Virus record (IMG/VR): IMGVR_UViG_3300040770_000293
Location: 34,515-98,514 of that record
DNA: 64,000 nt
From: a virus
Reading direction: 5' to 3' (one strand)
Below, piece after piece: positions 42,240 through 52,050 of the stretch. Both the position numbers and the translations under genes were made by a program. The notes beneath the pieces were generated by a model. The model was not told where the DNA came from and did no database searches. It saw only the letters and a list, made by a program, of their open reading frames with translations. Numbering within the stretch: the stretch's first letter is position 1; each line of letters begins with the position of its first letter.

Positions 42240-45122
42240 TTACTGTAAATTTTTAACTAGTTTAGTATAATAAGGAGAGTTTTCTCCTGTAGATTGTTTA
42301 CTCTTAGCTTGTGCTTGAAATATGTCTTTAACCATGTCTGCGTAGTAAACTTGAGGAGCGTTATCAATAACTGTTTTATAATTATCTACATCAGCTACGT
42401 TATTAACAATTTTTTTATAAATTGTTTCATTATTATCGTTTTTCATAGTGAGTGTTAAATAGTAAGAGTTATCTACATCTTGAGTAACTTCTCCATTAAT
42501 TGTAAAATCATTTGAATTATCTATAGCTCTATTTAAAACTTTGAATTCTTCACTGTCTTTTCCAAAAGTGCTTACTACTCCTTGACCTAAAAAAGCTTTT
42601 GTATCTACATTTGTTAAATAAGGTACAAATTGAGGTTGATTTTTTAATAGTACTTTAGCGTTCCATCTTAAATTTTCTTCTCTAGTTTCTTCAGTAAAAA
42701 ACTTAACTTTTTCTGATATTAAATCCTCTTTTTTAACTCTATCTATTGTGTAGTGAGCTTGATTTGCATCGAAGTTAAGCTTTTTTGCTAAATCTGGCAT
42801 ATTTGCATTAAAAGTTTCAATATCTAAAGTTGAAGATGCTGAAACTATTGTTCCCTCTTTACTTTTAGAGTACTGAGAAATTATTACATTCTTACCTGTT
42901 GAATCTAATTTTATATTCATAGGATTGGCTTCGTTAAAAGCTCCTTGAGGATTAGTTACAAACTCGCTAGCAGATAAAGATTTTAATCTTTGGTAATTTA
43001 CTTTATCAGTTGGTACTACTCCCACAGATTGATTTTGAGGTAATTTTCCAAATAATTTACCTATTGAACTTTTATAAGTTTCTGAGTTTTTATAATCACT
43101 TCCTTTTATAAATTTTGATATTGTATTATCATCTCCACTTAAAGAATTATCAGACCAACTGACAGTATCATATACTTTATTATCTCTTGCTTTTATTAAA
43201 TATTGCCCTGTTTTTGTATTTGGATTTATTTTACTAGATGTTGTAGTTGTTCCTGGAGCTCCTATTACAGATCCAGCCCCTGTAGATGCAGTAGTGTAAG
43301 TTGTAACAACATCATCTGGATTTTCATTAAACATTCTAGCTAACTTAGATACACTGTCTTTTTTTAAATTGTTTGAAAGAGCATCATCTGCATAATAAGA
43401 TTGTTGAAGTGCCTTTAATACGCTTGCTGTTTTTGCTTGGGTAATGTCTCCAATTTTATTGCCTTGTCTATCCATTAAGCCGTTATTGATTAAAACATCT
43501 CTAACACTAAATGCACCCTCTTTTCCACTCTTTCCTACCCATAACATTTTTGTATTAGGATTGTTAAAAAATGCAGAGAATGTTTCTTGATTGTTTAAAG
43601 TTTTATTTACATGCTCTACAGTTCCTTTTTTAATAGCTTCTGCTCTTCCTATTAAGTAAGTGTCTCTTTTTCCTGAAATTTCTTTTATATCAGCCCTGTA
43701 GTTCTTATTATCTAGTATTGCAATATTACTATTTGTTGATACTTTCGATAACACTGCATTTTGAAAAGCTTCTTCTTCACTTTTTCCTGCTTTTATATTT
43801 TTTTGATATTCTGCTATAACTACTTTAGCTTCTGGGTTACCTTGTCCTGCTAAATCTTCTATTTTTGATTTATATGGCGTAGTTACAGCTTTTAAGTTTT
43901 CGCTTAAAGTACTTATTGTTTTATCTATCTCTAACTCTTGGTCAATATTTTCTTCTCCTACAGTGGGGACTTTACCTGATATAAACTCTCCTGCTCCTGA
44001 TATAAGTCCTTTATCTTTGTTTTTTGTATATTCAAACTTTTCAAGTTCTAACTCTTGAGATGCTTCTGCTCTCATATCAGCCCTTTTCTTCCAGAATATA
44101 TCGTCCGCTTTATACTCAGTACTTTGAGTATACAGAGGGGCAAACTTAGCTACAGACTTATCTAAAAAATTTTCTTGCTCTAAGTATGTTGCTGCAGACA
44201 CTTTATTTGACATAAGTACATCTTTATTTTTTTTAAAGCTAGATACTTGGGCACTTAAATCATCTTTTTCTTTATTTTTCTTTTCTTTTTGAGATTCTGT
44301 TAACCCTCCCTTTTTAAGATCTGCTTCAATTTCGAGGATACTTTGAGAGTTTGACTCTATTCTTGAATCCATTAATGACCCTACTTCTCTACTTATTTTT
44401 TCTCCGTCTTGGTATCCTCCTGTATTTGAATAGCCATTTATTTCAATCTGTTTTAAATCATTAACGTCAAGCATTCCGTAGGCTACTTGTCTAAGTTGAT
44501 TTGGAGAGAGTCCACTTATTGTTACTTCTTGAATACCTCCCTGATTATCTCTATACTGAACTTTCTCATCTTTCTTTTTAGCCTCTAAATCTAATACAAA
44601 ATCACTGACTTTTTTATCAATATCTTTATATGGAGTATAACTTAAATTTCCCATAGTATCTGTTTTACCTTCTATCCAATCTTGATAGCCAGCTTTATAC
44701 ATACCATAGTTATAATTTATGTCAGAATATAATCCTTTTTCTTTCTCTTTTATAGCACTAACTTCAGAGTTATATTTTGAAACTTTACTACTTTGAGATA
44801 CTGCATTTATAACTGTTGAATCTAAAGCTGATTTTATTTGACTTTGAATGTTTCTAGTTACCCCTGATTTAGATAAATCTAATTTACCGCTGTTATTAAC
44901 TACATCTAATAAACTCTTAACATTGTTAGCTAAATACTCTCTATCTTTGTCCCTTAAAAGCATTCCATCAATACGTCCTAGTTCTCCTAGAGCAGAGTCA
45001 ATTGCAGCAACTCCTTGGTCAAATTTTCCTTGTTTTGCCGAAAGTACTGTATTGACCAAATTAATGTTAACAGGGTCGATTATTTTATTATATTGTTGCT
45101 TTTCTGATAGAAAGTTTGCCAT
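42240..45122 (-). CDS. Internal virion (cargo) protein, 960 residues
   Basis: Begins MANFLSEKQQYNKIIDPVN and continues as a helical, Lys/Ser-rich protein with coiled coils (about 95-330). No catalytic motif was seen. It touches the next gene end to start. It is preceded by a hairpin terminator, so its level may be attenuated. Structural or ejection role is inferred from position. Confidence 0.72.
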   Translation of the reverse strand: MANFLSEKQQYNKIIDPVNINLVNTVLSAKQGKFDQGVAAIDSALGELGRIDGMLLRDKDREYLANNVKSLLDVVNNSGKLDLSKSGVTRNIQSQIKSALDSTVINAVSQSSKVSKYNSEVSAIKEKEKGLYSDINYNYGMYKAGYQDWIEGKTDTMGNLSYTPYKDIDKKVSDFVLDLEAKKKDEKVQYRDNQGGIQEVTISGLSPNQLRQVAYGMLDVNDLKQIEINGYSNTGGYQDGEKISREVGSLMDSRIESNSQSILEIEADLKKGGLTESQKEKKNKEKDDLSAQVSSFKKNKDVLMSNKVSAATYLEQENFLDKSVAKFAPLYTQSTEYKADDIFWKKRADMRAEASQELELEKFEYTKNKDKGLISGAGEFISGKVPTVGEENIDQELEIDKTISTLSENLKAVTTPYKSKIEDLAGQGNPEAKVVIAEYQKNIKAGKSEEEAFQNAVLSKVSTNSNIAILDNKNYRADIKEISGKRDTYLIGRAEAIKKGTVEHVNKTLNNQETFSAFFNNPNTKMLWVGKSGKEGAFSVRDVLINNGLMDRQGNKIGDITQAKTASVLKALQQSYYADDALSNNLKKDSVSKLARMFNENPDDVVTTYTTASTGAGSVIGAPGTTTTSSKINPNTKTGQYLIKARDNKVYDTVSWSDNSLSGDDNTISKFIKGSDYKNSETYKSSIGKLFGKLPQNQSVGVVPTDKVNYQRLKSLSASEFVTNPQGAFNEANPMNIKLDSTGKNVIISQYSKSKEGTIVSASSTLDIETFNANMPDLAKKLNFDANQAHYTIDRVKKEDLISEKVKFFTEETREENLRWNAKVLLKNQPQFVPYLTNVDTKAFLGQGVVSTFGKDSEEFKVLNRAIDNSNDFTINGEVTQDVDNSYYLTLTMKNDNNETIYKKIVNNVADVDNYKTVIDNAPQVYYADMVKDIFQAQAKSKQSTGENSPYYTKLVKNLQ

Positions 45123-45142
45123 TTCTTTGAGTTATTTAAATG

Positions 45143-45167
45143 CAAAAATACCACATTTCTGTGGTAT
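45143..45167 (-). terminator. Internal terminator with GAAA tetraloop
   Basis: On the minus strand ATACCACA, loop GAAA, TGTGGTAT and then five T. It lies in the gap between two cargo genes, so readthrough must occur to express the rest unless another promoter acts. Likely sets the ratio of virion proteins. Confidence 0.78.
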
Positions 45168-45191
45168 ATAAAAATTGCTTAAATTGAGAGA

Positions 45192-48143
45192 TTATATTTT
45201 ACCTCCAAATCTTTTTTTAGTTGTTTTCTTCTTTGTATTTGTTAGAGGAATACCATTTGGTGCATAGTTAAATTTTGGCGCTCCTTGTGTTTGTTCTACA
45301 CTACTTCCATTATAACCGTAGTTTTCATACATTTGATTTAACAAGTTTGTATTATTTACTGCATTATAATTTGCCAAATCAATCGCCTGCAATTGGTTAT
45401 AGTAGCCTCTTCTATCTGCATCAGTTGTTGCTTTAGCTCTCATAATTTTATTCTCATAACTTTGTAAGTCTACTCCTCTTGCATTCTCTTCTTGAGCTTG
45501 AGTTTGAGCGTTAAATTGTTGAGCTTGATTGTCCGCTACTAAATTTGTTCTATTTACGTCAGAATATACTTTTGCTAAGTTCTCTTGAGTTATAGCTGAT
45601 AAATTAGCTAAAGCTCCTGCTCTTTGAGATTCAGGTAATTGATTTATTTGCTCCATAGCTTGAGCCTCTTGTCCTTTAATTGCTCCTAATTGTTGTTCTG
45701 GAGAAAATTGCATAGGGTCTACTCTATCATACCTTCTAGTGATTTTTAAAGCTCCTTCTAAGCTATCAGGCATCATAGGCGATTGGTTTGGAAGCGTCAT
45801 AAGATTTAAACTCTTTCTTGTATCTTCTTGCTGATCTTTAATTTTACCTACTTCTGTATTTTCTGTTGTTGGTGACTTTTCAGGTTCTTTATAAAAGTTT
45901 GGTAATTGTGGAGCAGATATTTGTTGAATATTTGCACCTACTGCTTTTAAATCTGTTGGTAACACTGGGAATCTATAAGCTCCTAAATTATCATTAAATT
46001 GCTCTAACCAAAATCCTTGAGGTGTTGTTCCTGTCTCTACTAAAGCTGTTTTTAATTTATCTGTTTCTTCTTGTGAGTATTCTGAATCTTTTTTATTTAA
46101 TGGTATGTTTAAAGACTTAAATAAATCGGGTCTAGACTGTTTTAACATAGTTACCCCTTTTGCTGTCATTCTTGCACTTTTAGCGTAAGCTTCTGTCTCT
46201 TCAGGTTTGTTGCTCCTCATATAAGCTTGCAACTCTCCCCAAGATTTATCTATATTTGATTCTTTACCTGTAAGATTACCTTCATATCCCGAAAATCTGG
46301 CTTGTTGTAGAAATCCTAAATATCTTTGTTTCTTATCTTCATTTGTCCAATTTTCTCCATAAGGTTTTGATGTTCCTCCTATCTGGAATTGTTCTTGTGA
46401 ACTTTCTTCCGCAGGTTTTGAAGCCTCTTGTCTTTGAAACACATCATCCATTAGGGCTTTTCTAGCTTCTAATAATGGTGATTTTTCTTGTTCTAATTCA
46501 GATAATTTTTCTGAGAGAAACATTTTATTAAGATTATTTGTAGATTCAGATATACTACTTCCTTGAACAGATTCCTCTGATTTTTTCAATTGCTCTATAA
46601 CTTTTTCTTGCTCGTCAACAATTTTTTGTAAACCTGATTTTTTTGTAAATCTATCTAGTACTTTTGCATAAGTGTCAGTAGCTTTTACTTCTAAGTCAAA
46701 ATTTTCTTTATAGTGTTTTGCATTTACTCCGCCTAGTTTTAAGTGGTCAGATACTATGCGTGTTCCTCCTTCTAAATTTACTTTTGTGCCATTTTTCTCA
46801 TGAGTTTCCCCTAGTGCACGTGTAATTTCACCATCAGGTGATTGTAAGTATTCATCTTTTTCAACTTCGGCGTTTATAGTAGGGTCATTCTCATCTAAGG
46901 GGGTTGTGTATTCCCCCGTAAGCTTTTTTGCGAATTCGCCTCCCTTCTGAAACTGCTGTTCCTGTTGAGGTTGTTGTAAAGATTGAGCCATTTGTTGAAT
47001 AGCTTGTTGCTGTTCTTCTGGAGACATTTGTTGTAATTGTTCCATTATAGCTTGAGGGTCTTGTTGAGCCATTTGAGCATACATTTGAATTATTTGCATA
47101 ACTTGGTCTTGAACTGCTTGTCCTCCTTCTTGAAATTCTGCTACTCTAGTATCTCTATTCTGAAATTTATTATATTCAGGGGTCATCTTGTAATTCTCCC
47201 ATTGCTTATAAGGAACTGTTGTGTAATCTCTACCTTCTATAGCTTCTTGTTTACCTACGTACCATTCTGGCTTTTGATTTCTCCAGACTTTTCTATCTGT
47301 AAACTGTCCGTCTGAAGTAATGTCCAACACGTTTGTGTTTTGTATTTTTGGTTGAGAATTAACTGTTTGTGTTGGTGGTGTAAGTTCTGTTGAAAAATAA
47401 GCTTTGGCAAACTCCTCATCAAATTGTAAGCCTAATCCTTGTAAGTTCTTATTAACTTGTTTTACATCATTATTGTTAAGATCTATATTACCTGTCTTGT
47501 TATAATTGTACCCTCCCTTTTGCATAAAGTCAATCATTCCTCCGTCTTCTAGGGACATTGTTCTTGGAGTCATTGATTTGTTTACTTTATCATTATATTC
47601 ATTCATAATATATTTTTCTCTATTTCCTGCAGCATATGCTCCCACTCCTGTTCTAGCTATTCCTAAAGCTCCAGAAGCAATACCTAGAATACCTTGAGCT
47701 GTATTTCCTTTACCTAATTGATTAGCTCCATAAGCAAGTCTTGATTCTATATCAACCCCACCATAATTGTTCATAAATTGTTGTGGTTGCGTTGTATCTT
47801 CACTAATTGTATTGTTTGAAGAGGACTGCTCTTGGTTTTGTTTTAGTATGTCTGATGGAACTTCGTTCAAGTTGCCTACAGCGTTTGGACTATAGCTAAA
47901 ACCATTCATGCCCATTTGTGGTAATGGATTGTTGTTAGCCCAATTTTCTCCATAATTTAAACTGTTTGGGTCTAATTTATTTTCTTGAGCTTGTAAGTTC
48001 ATAGGAGATTGTTTAAATCCTAGTGTAGATGATAAAGTGGTTTGTGTTCCCATTTGATACATAGGTAGATTAGCCATTTTATCACTTACCCAACTTTCTC
48101 CTCCTTTTTTATATGCAGGTTTTCTATTTAGTTTTTTTTTCAT
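45192..48143 (-). CDS. Internal virion protein with Gln-rich region and GG repeats, 983 residues
   Basis: The N-terminus contains AYKKGGESW (GG at 14-15). Similar short F/Y/M-x-x-GG motifs recur near residues 198, 210, 334, 396, 583 and 980. A Gln-rich helical region lies at about 345-395 (MSPEEQQQAIQQMAQ). The C-terminus is basic (KKTTKKRFGGKI). These features resemble internal proteins from Bacteroidota phages. The exact role is unknown; the motifs may be recognition or cleavage sites. Confidence 0.72.
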   Translation of the reverse strand: MKKKLNRKPAYKKGGESWVSDKMANLPMYQMGTQTTLSSTLGFKQSPMNLQAQENKLDPNSLNYGENWANNNPLPQMGMNGFSYSPNAVGNLNEVPSDILKQNQEQSSSNNTISEDTTQPQQFMNNYGGVDIESRLAYGANQLGKGNTAQGILGIASGALGIARTGVGAYAAGNREKYIMNEYNDKVNKSMTPRTMSLEDGGMIDFMQKGGYNYNKTGNIDLNNNDVKQVNKNLQGLGLQFDEEFAKAYFSTELTPPTQTVNSQPKIQNTNVLDITSDGQFTDRKVWRNQKPEWYVGKQEAIEGRDYTTVPYKQWENYKMTPEYNKFQNRDTRVAEFQEGGQAVQDQVMQIIQMYAQMAQQDPQAIMEQLQQMSPEEQQQAIQQMAQSLQQPQQEQQFQKGGEFAKKLTGEYTTPLDENDPTINAEVEKDEYLQSPDGEITRALGETHEKNGTKVNLEGGTRIVSDHLKLGGVNAKHYKENFDLEVKATDTYAKVLDRFTKKSGLQKIVDEQEKVIEQLKKSEESVQGSSISESTNNLNKMFLSEKLSELEQEKSPLLEARKALMDDVFQRQEASKPAEESSQEQFQIGGTSKPYGENWTNEDKKQRYLGFLQQARFSGYEGNLTGKESNIDKSWGELQAYMRSNKPEETEAYAKSARMTAKGVTMLKQSRPDLFKSLNIPLNKKDSEYSQEETDKLKTALVETGTTPQGFWLEQFNDNLGAYRFPVLPTDLKAVGANIQQISAPQLPNFYKEPEKSPTTENTEVGKIKDQQEDTRKSLNLMTLPNQSPMMPDSLEGALKITRRYDRVDPMQFSPEQQLGAIKGQEAQAMEQINQLPESQRAGALANLSAITQENLAKVYSDVNRTNLVADNQAQQFNAQTQAQEENARGVDLQSYENKIMRAKATTDADRRGYYNQLQAIDLANYNAVNNTNLLNQMYENYGYNGSSVEQTQGAPKFNYAPNGIPLTNTKKKTTKKRFGGKI

Positions 48144-48145
48144 AA

Positions 48146-51046
48146 TTATTTTGAAAATCTTTTTGTTTTTATTCTCGATTTTGTTTGTGGGATTTCAAGT
48201 ACATTTTGAGTATTTGGAAAGAAGTACTCTTTTTCAGGTTTCATTAAAATTTGTTGACCTGTTTCTTGTGATATTCCTAATATATCATGAGGAATATTTT
48301 TCATTGTTATTGATCCATTAGTAGGTACAATAACCTCTTGATTTTGGTATTCGTACATTCCTTGTGAGCTTATTGGTATTGCCCCACCATCTTCTTTACG
48401 GTTTATCTTTCTCTCCTGTTTCAACATTTCTTTTGTTGGCTTTTTGCCTGAACCTCTGTTGGCTCTTATGTTTTTCCAGAGTGAGTTTTTTTCTCCTCCG
48501 TTTTTAAATTCTTCTTGCTGTGTTGCTAAATATGATGCTCCTGCTATTGGAACTATTGATTTGTATATATTAGGATTTGTCATGTCAAACATTCCGTTGT
48601 TTCCCCAAACAGACTTTAGATAGTTATTAGGTTTATGATTAAAAATAATTTCTTCTTTTATAAGCCCTGCGTCATCGACATTTTTTATTTTAGCGTAGGC
48701 AATATCATTTTTCTCTACGTATTTTGCAATATCATCGGTACTAACTCTTGATTTACTACTTATATCTTGAACGTTTTCTGGTAATAATTTTTTATCAATA
48801 TTTCTCCAATTGCTATTTTGTGCGTCAAGTAGGAAACTATTTTCACTTTTTGGATAGTAAAGCTCGTGCAAACCTCTTCTATATTTTTCTGATGCGCTTT
48901 TGAAAATTTTTTCTGGCGCATAACTTTTTTTAATACTTTCTTCATCTCCTGTAAAAACAGCTCCTTTTGTATTATCTTCATTTAATCTTCCCTTATAAGA
49001 TTTTTGAGACCAACTCCCTCTATATGTTTTATCAACCCCTCTAGGAAAAGCTTTTTTAAAGTTTTCACTATTCTGCTGTACAAATTGTTCGGGAGTTCCT
49101 TGAAACTTTGAACCATCAGGATTTTTCATCCAAGTTTTATTTGCTTTAGAAGTTTGTTCTATTGCATTATACTCTTGCATTAATTGGGGATTATCTGGAA
49201 TTTCTTTATTCCATTGACTCCAATTTATTTCTGATTTAAAAGTATCTGTGTCTGAAATACCTATTTTTCCTAATCCTAAAACTGTATTATCTCCTTGTTG
49301 TGTTGGCATTTTTTTATAACCTTGTAGCCAATCTTTTTTGTATGTTGTAATATTAGGATCATTTATAGATAAAGGTTCTTTAGACACTCTAACAGAAGTG
49401 TTTTCAGTTGTTAGCTTTCTTGTTCTGCCGTTTAATTTAGGAATGAACATTTCTTCTGGTAAATTAGCTTCAAATAAATAAGGTAAGTCTTTATTATCTT
49501 TATAGTATAAAGAACTTTTATTATAATAAGCGTCATCTCCAAACGACCTATTTAAATTAATAATTCCCTCCCCTTGAGTCATATCTACATCTTGTTTTCC
49601 TCTTATTATACCACTTTCTAATCCTTCATTATAAGTTGTATTATCAACTTGTCTATAAAATTTATCTGCAGAAGGTTTGAAGGCTTTAGGATTTAACTTA
49701 TAAGCATTAGGTAAGTATTTATTACCTAAATTATTTACTAAATCCCCTGTTCCTGCTAAAGGATTTGCCAAGTTATTTACAAATTGTCCTGTTGTTTGTG
49801 TACCTAACCCTGCTAAAGCTCCTACTGTTAATGGAGCTCCAATTGATGTTACATAAGGTAATACAGAATCTGATTGTTCTGCTTGTAAAGGAGCTTGTCC
49901 TAAATTACTTGCCATACTTCCTATCATTACAGCGGGATTTAAATAATCATCAAAAAAATTAGGTTCATTTGAAACTCTTAATTTATCTCCTGTTGCATTT
50001 GTTTCTGCTGCTAATTGCTTTCTCCAATTTTCTTTTGTGTAGGGTGTTTTTTGCGCTTCTACACTTGTTTGTATTTTTACTTCTCTTTCTTGTGCAATTT
50101 CTTTATCTGTTTTATTCCTTACATTTGGATTAAACAGTCTTGAGTTGTTATAATTATTTACCTTAGTGTTTTCTGTTGCAATGTTACTCCTTTCGTCTTG
50201 TAATTGAAAAGGTTTTTTCTTAAATTGTGAAACACCGCCTCTTTGAAACATTTGTCCTTCTTGAGGCTCTTCAAATGTAGGTTGTGATTGATAATCAGCA
50301 GGATTTACGTAAGCTACCTGTGTAGCTAAAATCATTTGTTGTAGTAAAGCTTTTTCTGTTTTTTTCTGCTCTAACCTGTTTTTAATTTCTGTTGCTTTAT
50401 CTTCTGCTAAATTAGTGGTTTCTTGTGTATTATCCAAACTACTTATATTTTCACTTACTTGTGGAGCGTAGTAGTCTGTTTTTTTGTATTCGCTGAATCT
50501 ATAAGGGTCATTCTGTTGTGTTTCTTCTTGAGTGTTTTGTGTAGGAGCGCTATTTTTAGTGACTTTATAGTTCAACGTGTCATAAACTTCTTTTGCCGTT
50601 TTAACTGTTCCATCTTTTCTTAAAAAAATAGGTTTATTAGCATTTATCTGAGCAGTTGTAGCTACTTCATAAGCGGATGCGTTTGGATTATTTCTTAAAG
50701 TTGATAATAATTTAGATGCTCCTCCAACTCCCATAAAATGTGCAGCGTATAAATCTGTATTATTTGGTGTAATACCTAAATTATTTTTTAAATAATTTGC
50801 ATTTTCCTGAGTATAAAGTTCAGCTACTTTTCTTGATTTTTCTGGGTCAAATCTATCCTCTAAATTATAAGATAAATTATACTTTTTAGTAAGCCCTTCC
50901 CAAGTAGATTTTATAAACTGAAACTTGCCACTAGCACTTGAAGTTTTACTTCTTGCTTGTGAATTATTATTACTCTCTATTTCAGAAAGCCTTGTGTAAT
51001 AATTTGGGTCTATGCTTCCTCCATTTTTATACTCTTTAAACCTCAT
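48146..51046 (-). CDS. Cargo protein: lytic transglycosylase plus ADP-ribosyltransferase-like regions, 966 residues
   Basis: Residues about 15-115 are a lysozyme-like transglycosylase domain: RLSEIESNNNSQARS with a candidate catalytic Glu, then SASGKFQFIKSTW and ITPNNTDLYAAHFMG. It should cut peptidoglycan during DNA entry. Residues about 425-560 include FYRQVDN and LESGIIRG, and about 615-820 include KTYRGSW, AVFTGDEES, LHELYYP and NNGMFDMTNP. Both look like ADP-ribosyltransferase-fold toxin-like modules, though weakly supported. Four GG motifs occur near 9, 267, 847 and 884. Preceded by an endonuclease gene overlapping its start. Confidence 0.7.
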   Translation of the reverse strand: MRFKEYKNGGSIDPNYYTRLSEIESNNNSQARSKTSSASGKFQFIKSTWEGLTKKYNLSYNLEDRFDPEKSRKVAELYTQENANYLKNNLGITPNNTDLYAAHFMGVGGASKLLSTLRNNPNASAYEVATTAQINANKPIFLRKDGTVKTAKEVYDTLNYKVTKNSAPTQNTQEETQQNDPYRFSEYKKTDYYAPQVSENISSLDNTQETTNLAEDKATEIKNRLEQKKTEKALLQQMILATQVAYVNPADYQSQPTFEEPQEGQMFQRGGVSQFKKKPFQLQDERSNIATENTKVNNYNNSRLFNPNVRNKTDKEIAQEREVKIQTSVEAQKTPYTKENWRKQLAAETNATGDKLRVSNEPNFFDDYLNPAVMIGSMASNLGQAPLQAEQSDSVLPYVTSIGAPLTVGALAGLGTQTTGQFVNNLANPLAGTGDLVNNLGNKYLPNAYKLNPKAFKPSADKFYRQVDNTTYNEGLESGIIRGKQDVDMTQGEGIINLNRSFGDDAYYNKSSLYYKDNKDLPYLFEANLPEEMFIPKLNGRTRKLTTENTSVRVSKEPLSINDPNITTYKKDWLQGYKKMPTQQGDNTVLGLGKIGISDTDTFKSEINWSQWNKEIPDNPQLMQEYNAIEQTSKANKTWMKNPDGSKFQGTPEQFVQQNSENFKKAFPRGVDKTYRGSWSQKSYKGRLNEDNTKGAVFTGDEESIKKSYAPEKIFKSASEKYRRGLHELYYPKSENSFLLDAQNSNWRNIDKKLLPENVQDISSKSRVSTDDIAKYVEKNDIAYAKIKNVDDAGLIKEEIIFNHKPNNYLKSVWGNNGMFDMTNPNIYKSIVPIAGASYLATQQEEFKNGGEKNSLWKNIRANRGSGKKPTKEMLKQERKINRKEDGGAIPISSQGMYEYQNQEVIVPTNGSITMKNIPHDILGISQETGQQILMKPEKEYFFPNTQNVLEIPQTKSRIKTKRFSK

Positions 51047-51866
51047 TTTTATTTTGTTTTATTTCAGATATACTTTTAATTCTTATTAAACCACTTTTAT
51101 ATTTTTTTCGGGTTTGATTATAGTTTAAGCCTAACTCTCTACATGCTTCGGCTAAAGACTTAAACTTCCTATTGGTAATTTCATCAAAGCAAGTAAACTC
51201 TGAACTACGAATATCTTTTTCAGCGTAATCAAAAGACCTATATCTACCTTTTTGCAATACTCTATTTTTTTCAACTCTGTATCCTATTTTAAAATATCTA
51301 CATCCTTCCGCTAAACTTTTAAAATACTGCCCTGTAATAATATGATAACAACCTCTAGTAATATGATTATTTTTAGAGTATCGCTTTTCCATCTCTTCTA
51401 ATGTAACTTCTCGTCCTTTTAAAGCTTTACTCAATTTACTTCTTGTTTCTTGTGAAACTATTACATTAGAATTTACATCACTTATTTTCTTTTTGGTCTC
51501 TTCAGTATGTTTTTTACCATAAAAAGGATTTTTACAACCCATCATTTGATCTCTCCTAACTGCTCTTTGATCTTCAGTTATCTCTACACCTATTGTTCCT
51601 TCTCCACCATTTGTCATATTTACTAAAGTGCCTAATCCTAAATCTCTTCTACCATATAATTTTATAAACTCTTTCTCCTTTTCTTTGATAAATTCATAGT
51701 CTTCATGTTCAAAAATTATTTCAACTTCATAAAGAGTTTTTGATATTATATTATTCCACCAATTACTCCTATCTTTTGTTGCATAAGCTCTTATTTCCTT
51801 TGCTCCTATACCAATGTAAAAAACTTCATTAGTATCTAATCTAATATGTCTATAAACTACTACCAT
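51036..51866 (-). CDS. GIY-YIG homing endonuclease with NUMOD3 and NUMOD1 repeats
   Basis: 276 residues. The GIY-YIG pair appears as VVYRHI and VFYIGIGA (about 3-22). A NUMOD3-type NPFYGKKHTEETKKKIS segment lies near 113-129, and two NUMOD1-type repeats with F-K-S-L-A-E (about 180-225 and 235-270) follow. The stop falls inside the start of the next gene. It sits between a truncated lysozyme gene and a second gene with a similar leader, so it is a mobile element which appears to have damaged its neighbour. Confidence 0.9.
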   Translation of the reverse strand: MVVVYRHIRLDTNEVFYIGIGAKEIRAYATKDRSNWWNNIISKTLYEVEIIFEHEDYEFIKEKEKEFIKLYGRRDLGLGTLVNMTNGGEGTIGVEITEDQRAVRRDQMMGCKNPFYGKKHTEETKKKISDVNSNVIVSQETRSKLSKALKGREVTLEEMEKRYSKNNHITRGCYHIITGQYFKSLAEGCRYFKIGYRVEKNRVLQKGRYRSFDYAEKDIRSSEFTCFDEITNRKFKSLAEACRELGLNYNQTRKKYKSGLIRIKSISEIKQNKNEV

Positions 51867-51867
51867 T

Positions 51868-52050
51868 TTATATTTGCTTGCTATCAGCCTTACCTACAAC
51901 TGTTGTGTCAAAGGCTGATTCCGCAGCTAAGTTCCCAACAATACCTGCAGCTTGTATTGCAGGCACTCCTTTTTTAAGATAATAGTTGTAAGCATATACT
52001 TTTTTATCTCCTGAAGTTTTTCCTCCCTCTTTATATTCTTTGTACCTCAT
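51868..52050 (-). pseudogene. Remnant of a tail lysozyme gene (60 residues)
   Basis: The N-terminus MRYKEYKEGGK is a leader like that of the 966-residue protein. YNYYLKKG...QAAGIVGNLAAESAF (about 22-47) is the start of a phage tail lysozyme domain, including the Glu of the ESxF motif. The domain should continue for over 100 residues, but a stop comes after residue 60, directly at the start of the homing endonuclease gene. No remaining part was found downstream. Confidence 0.72.

Noticed and set aside
51866-51868. Group I intron around the GIY-YIG gene at 51036
   Set aside because: Open frames abut on both sides with no room for intron structure, and the host gene is not resumed downstream.
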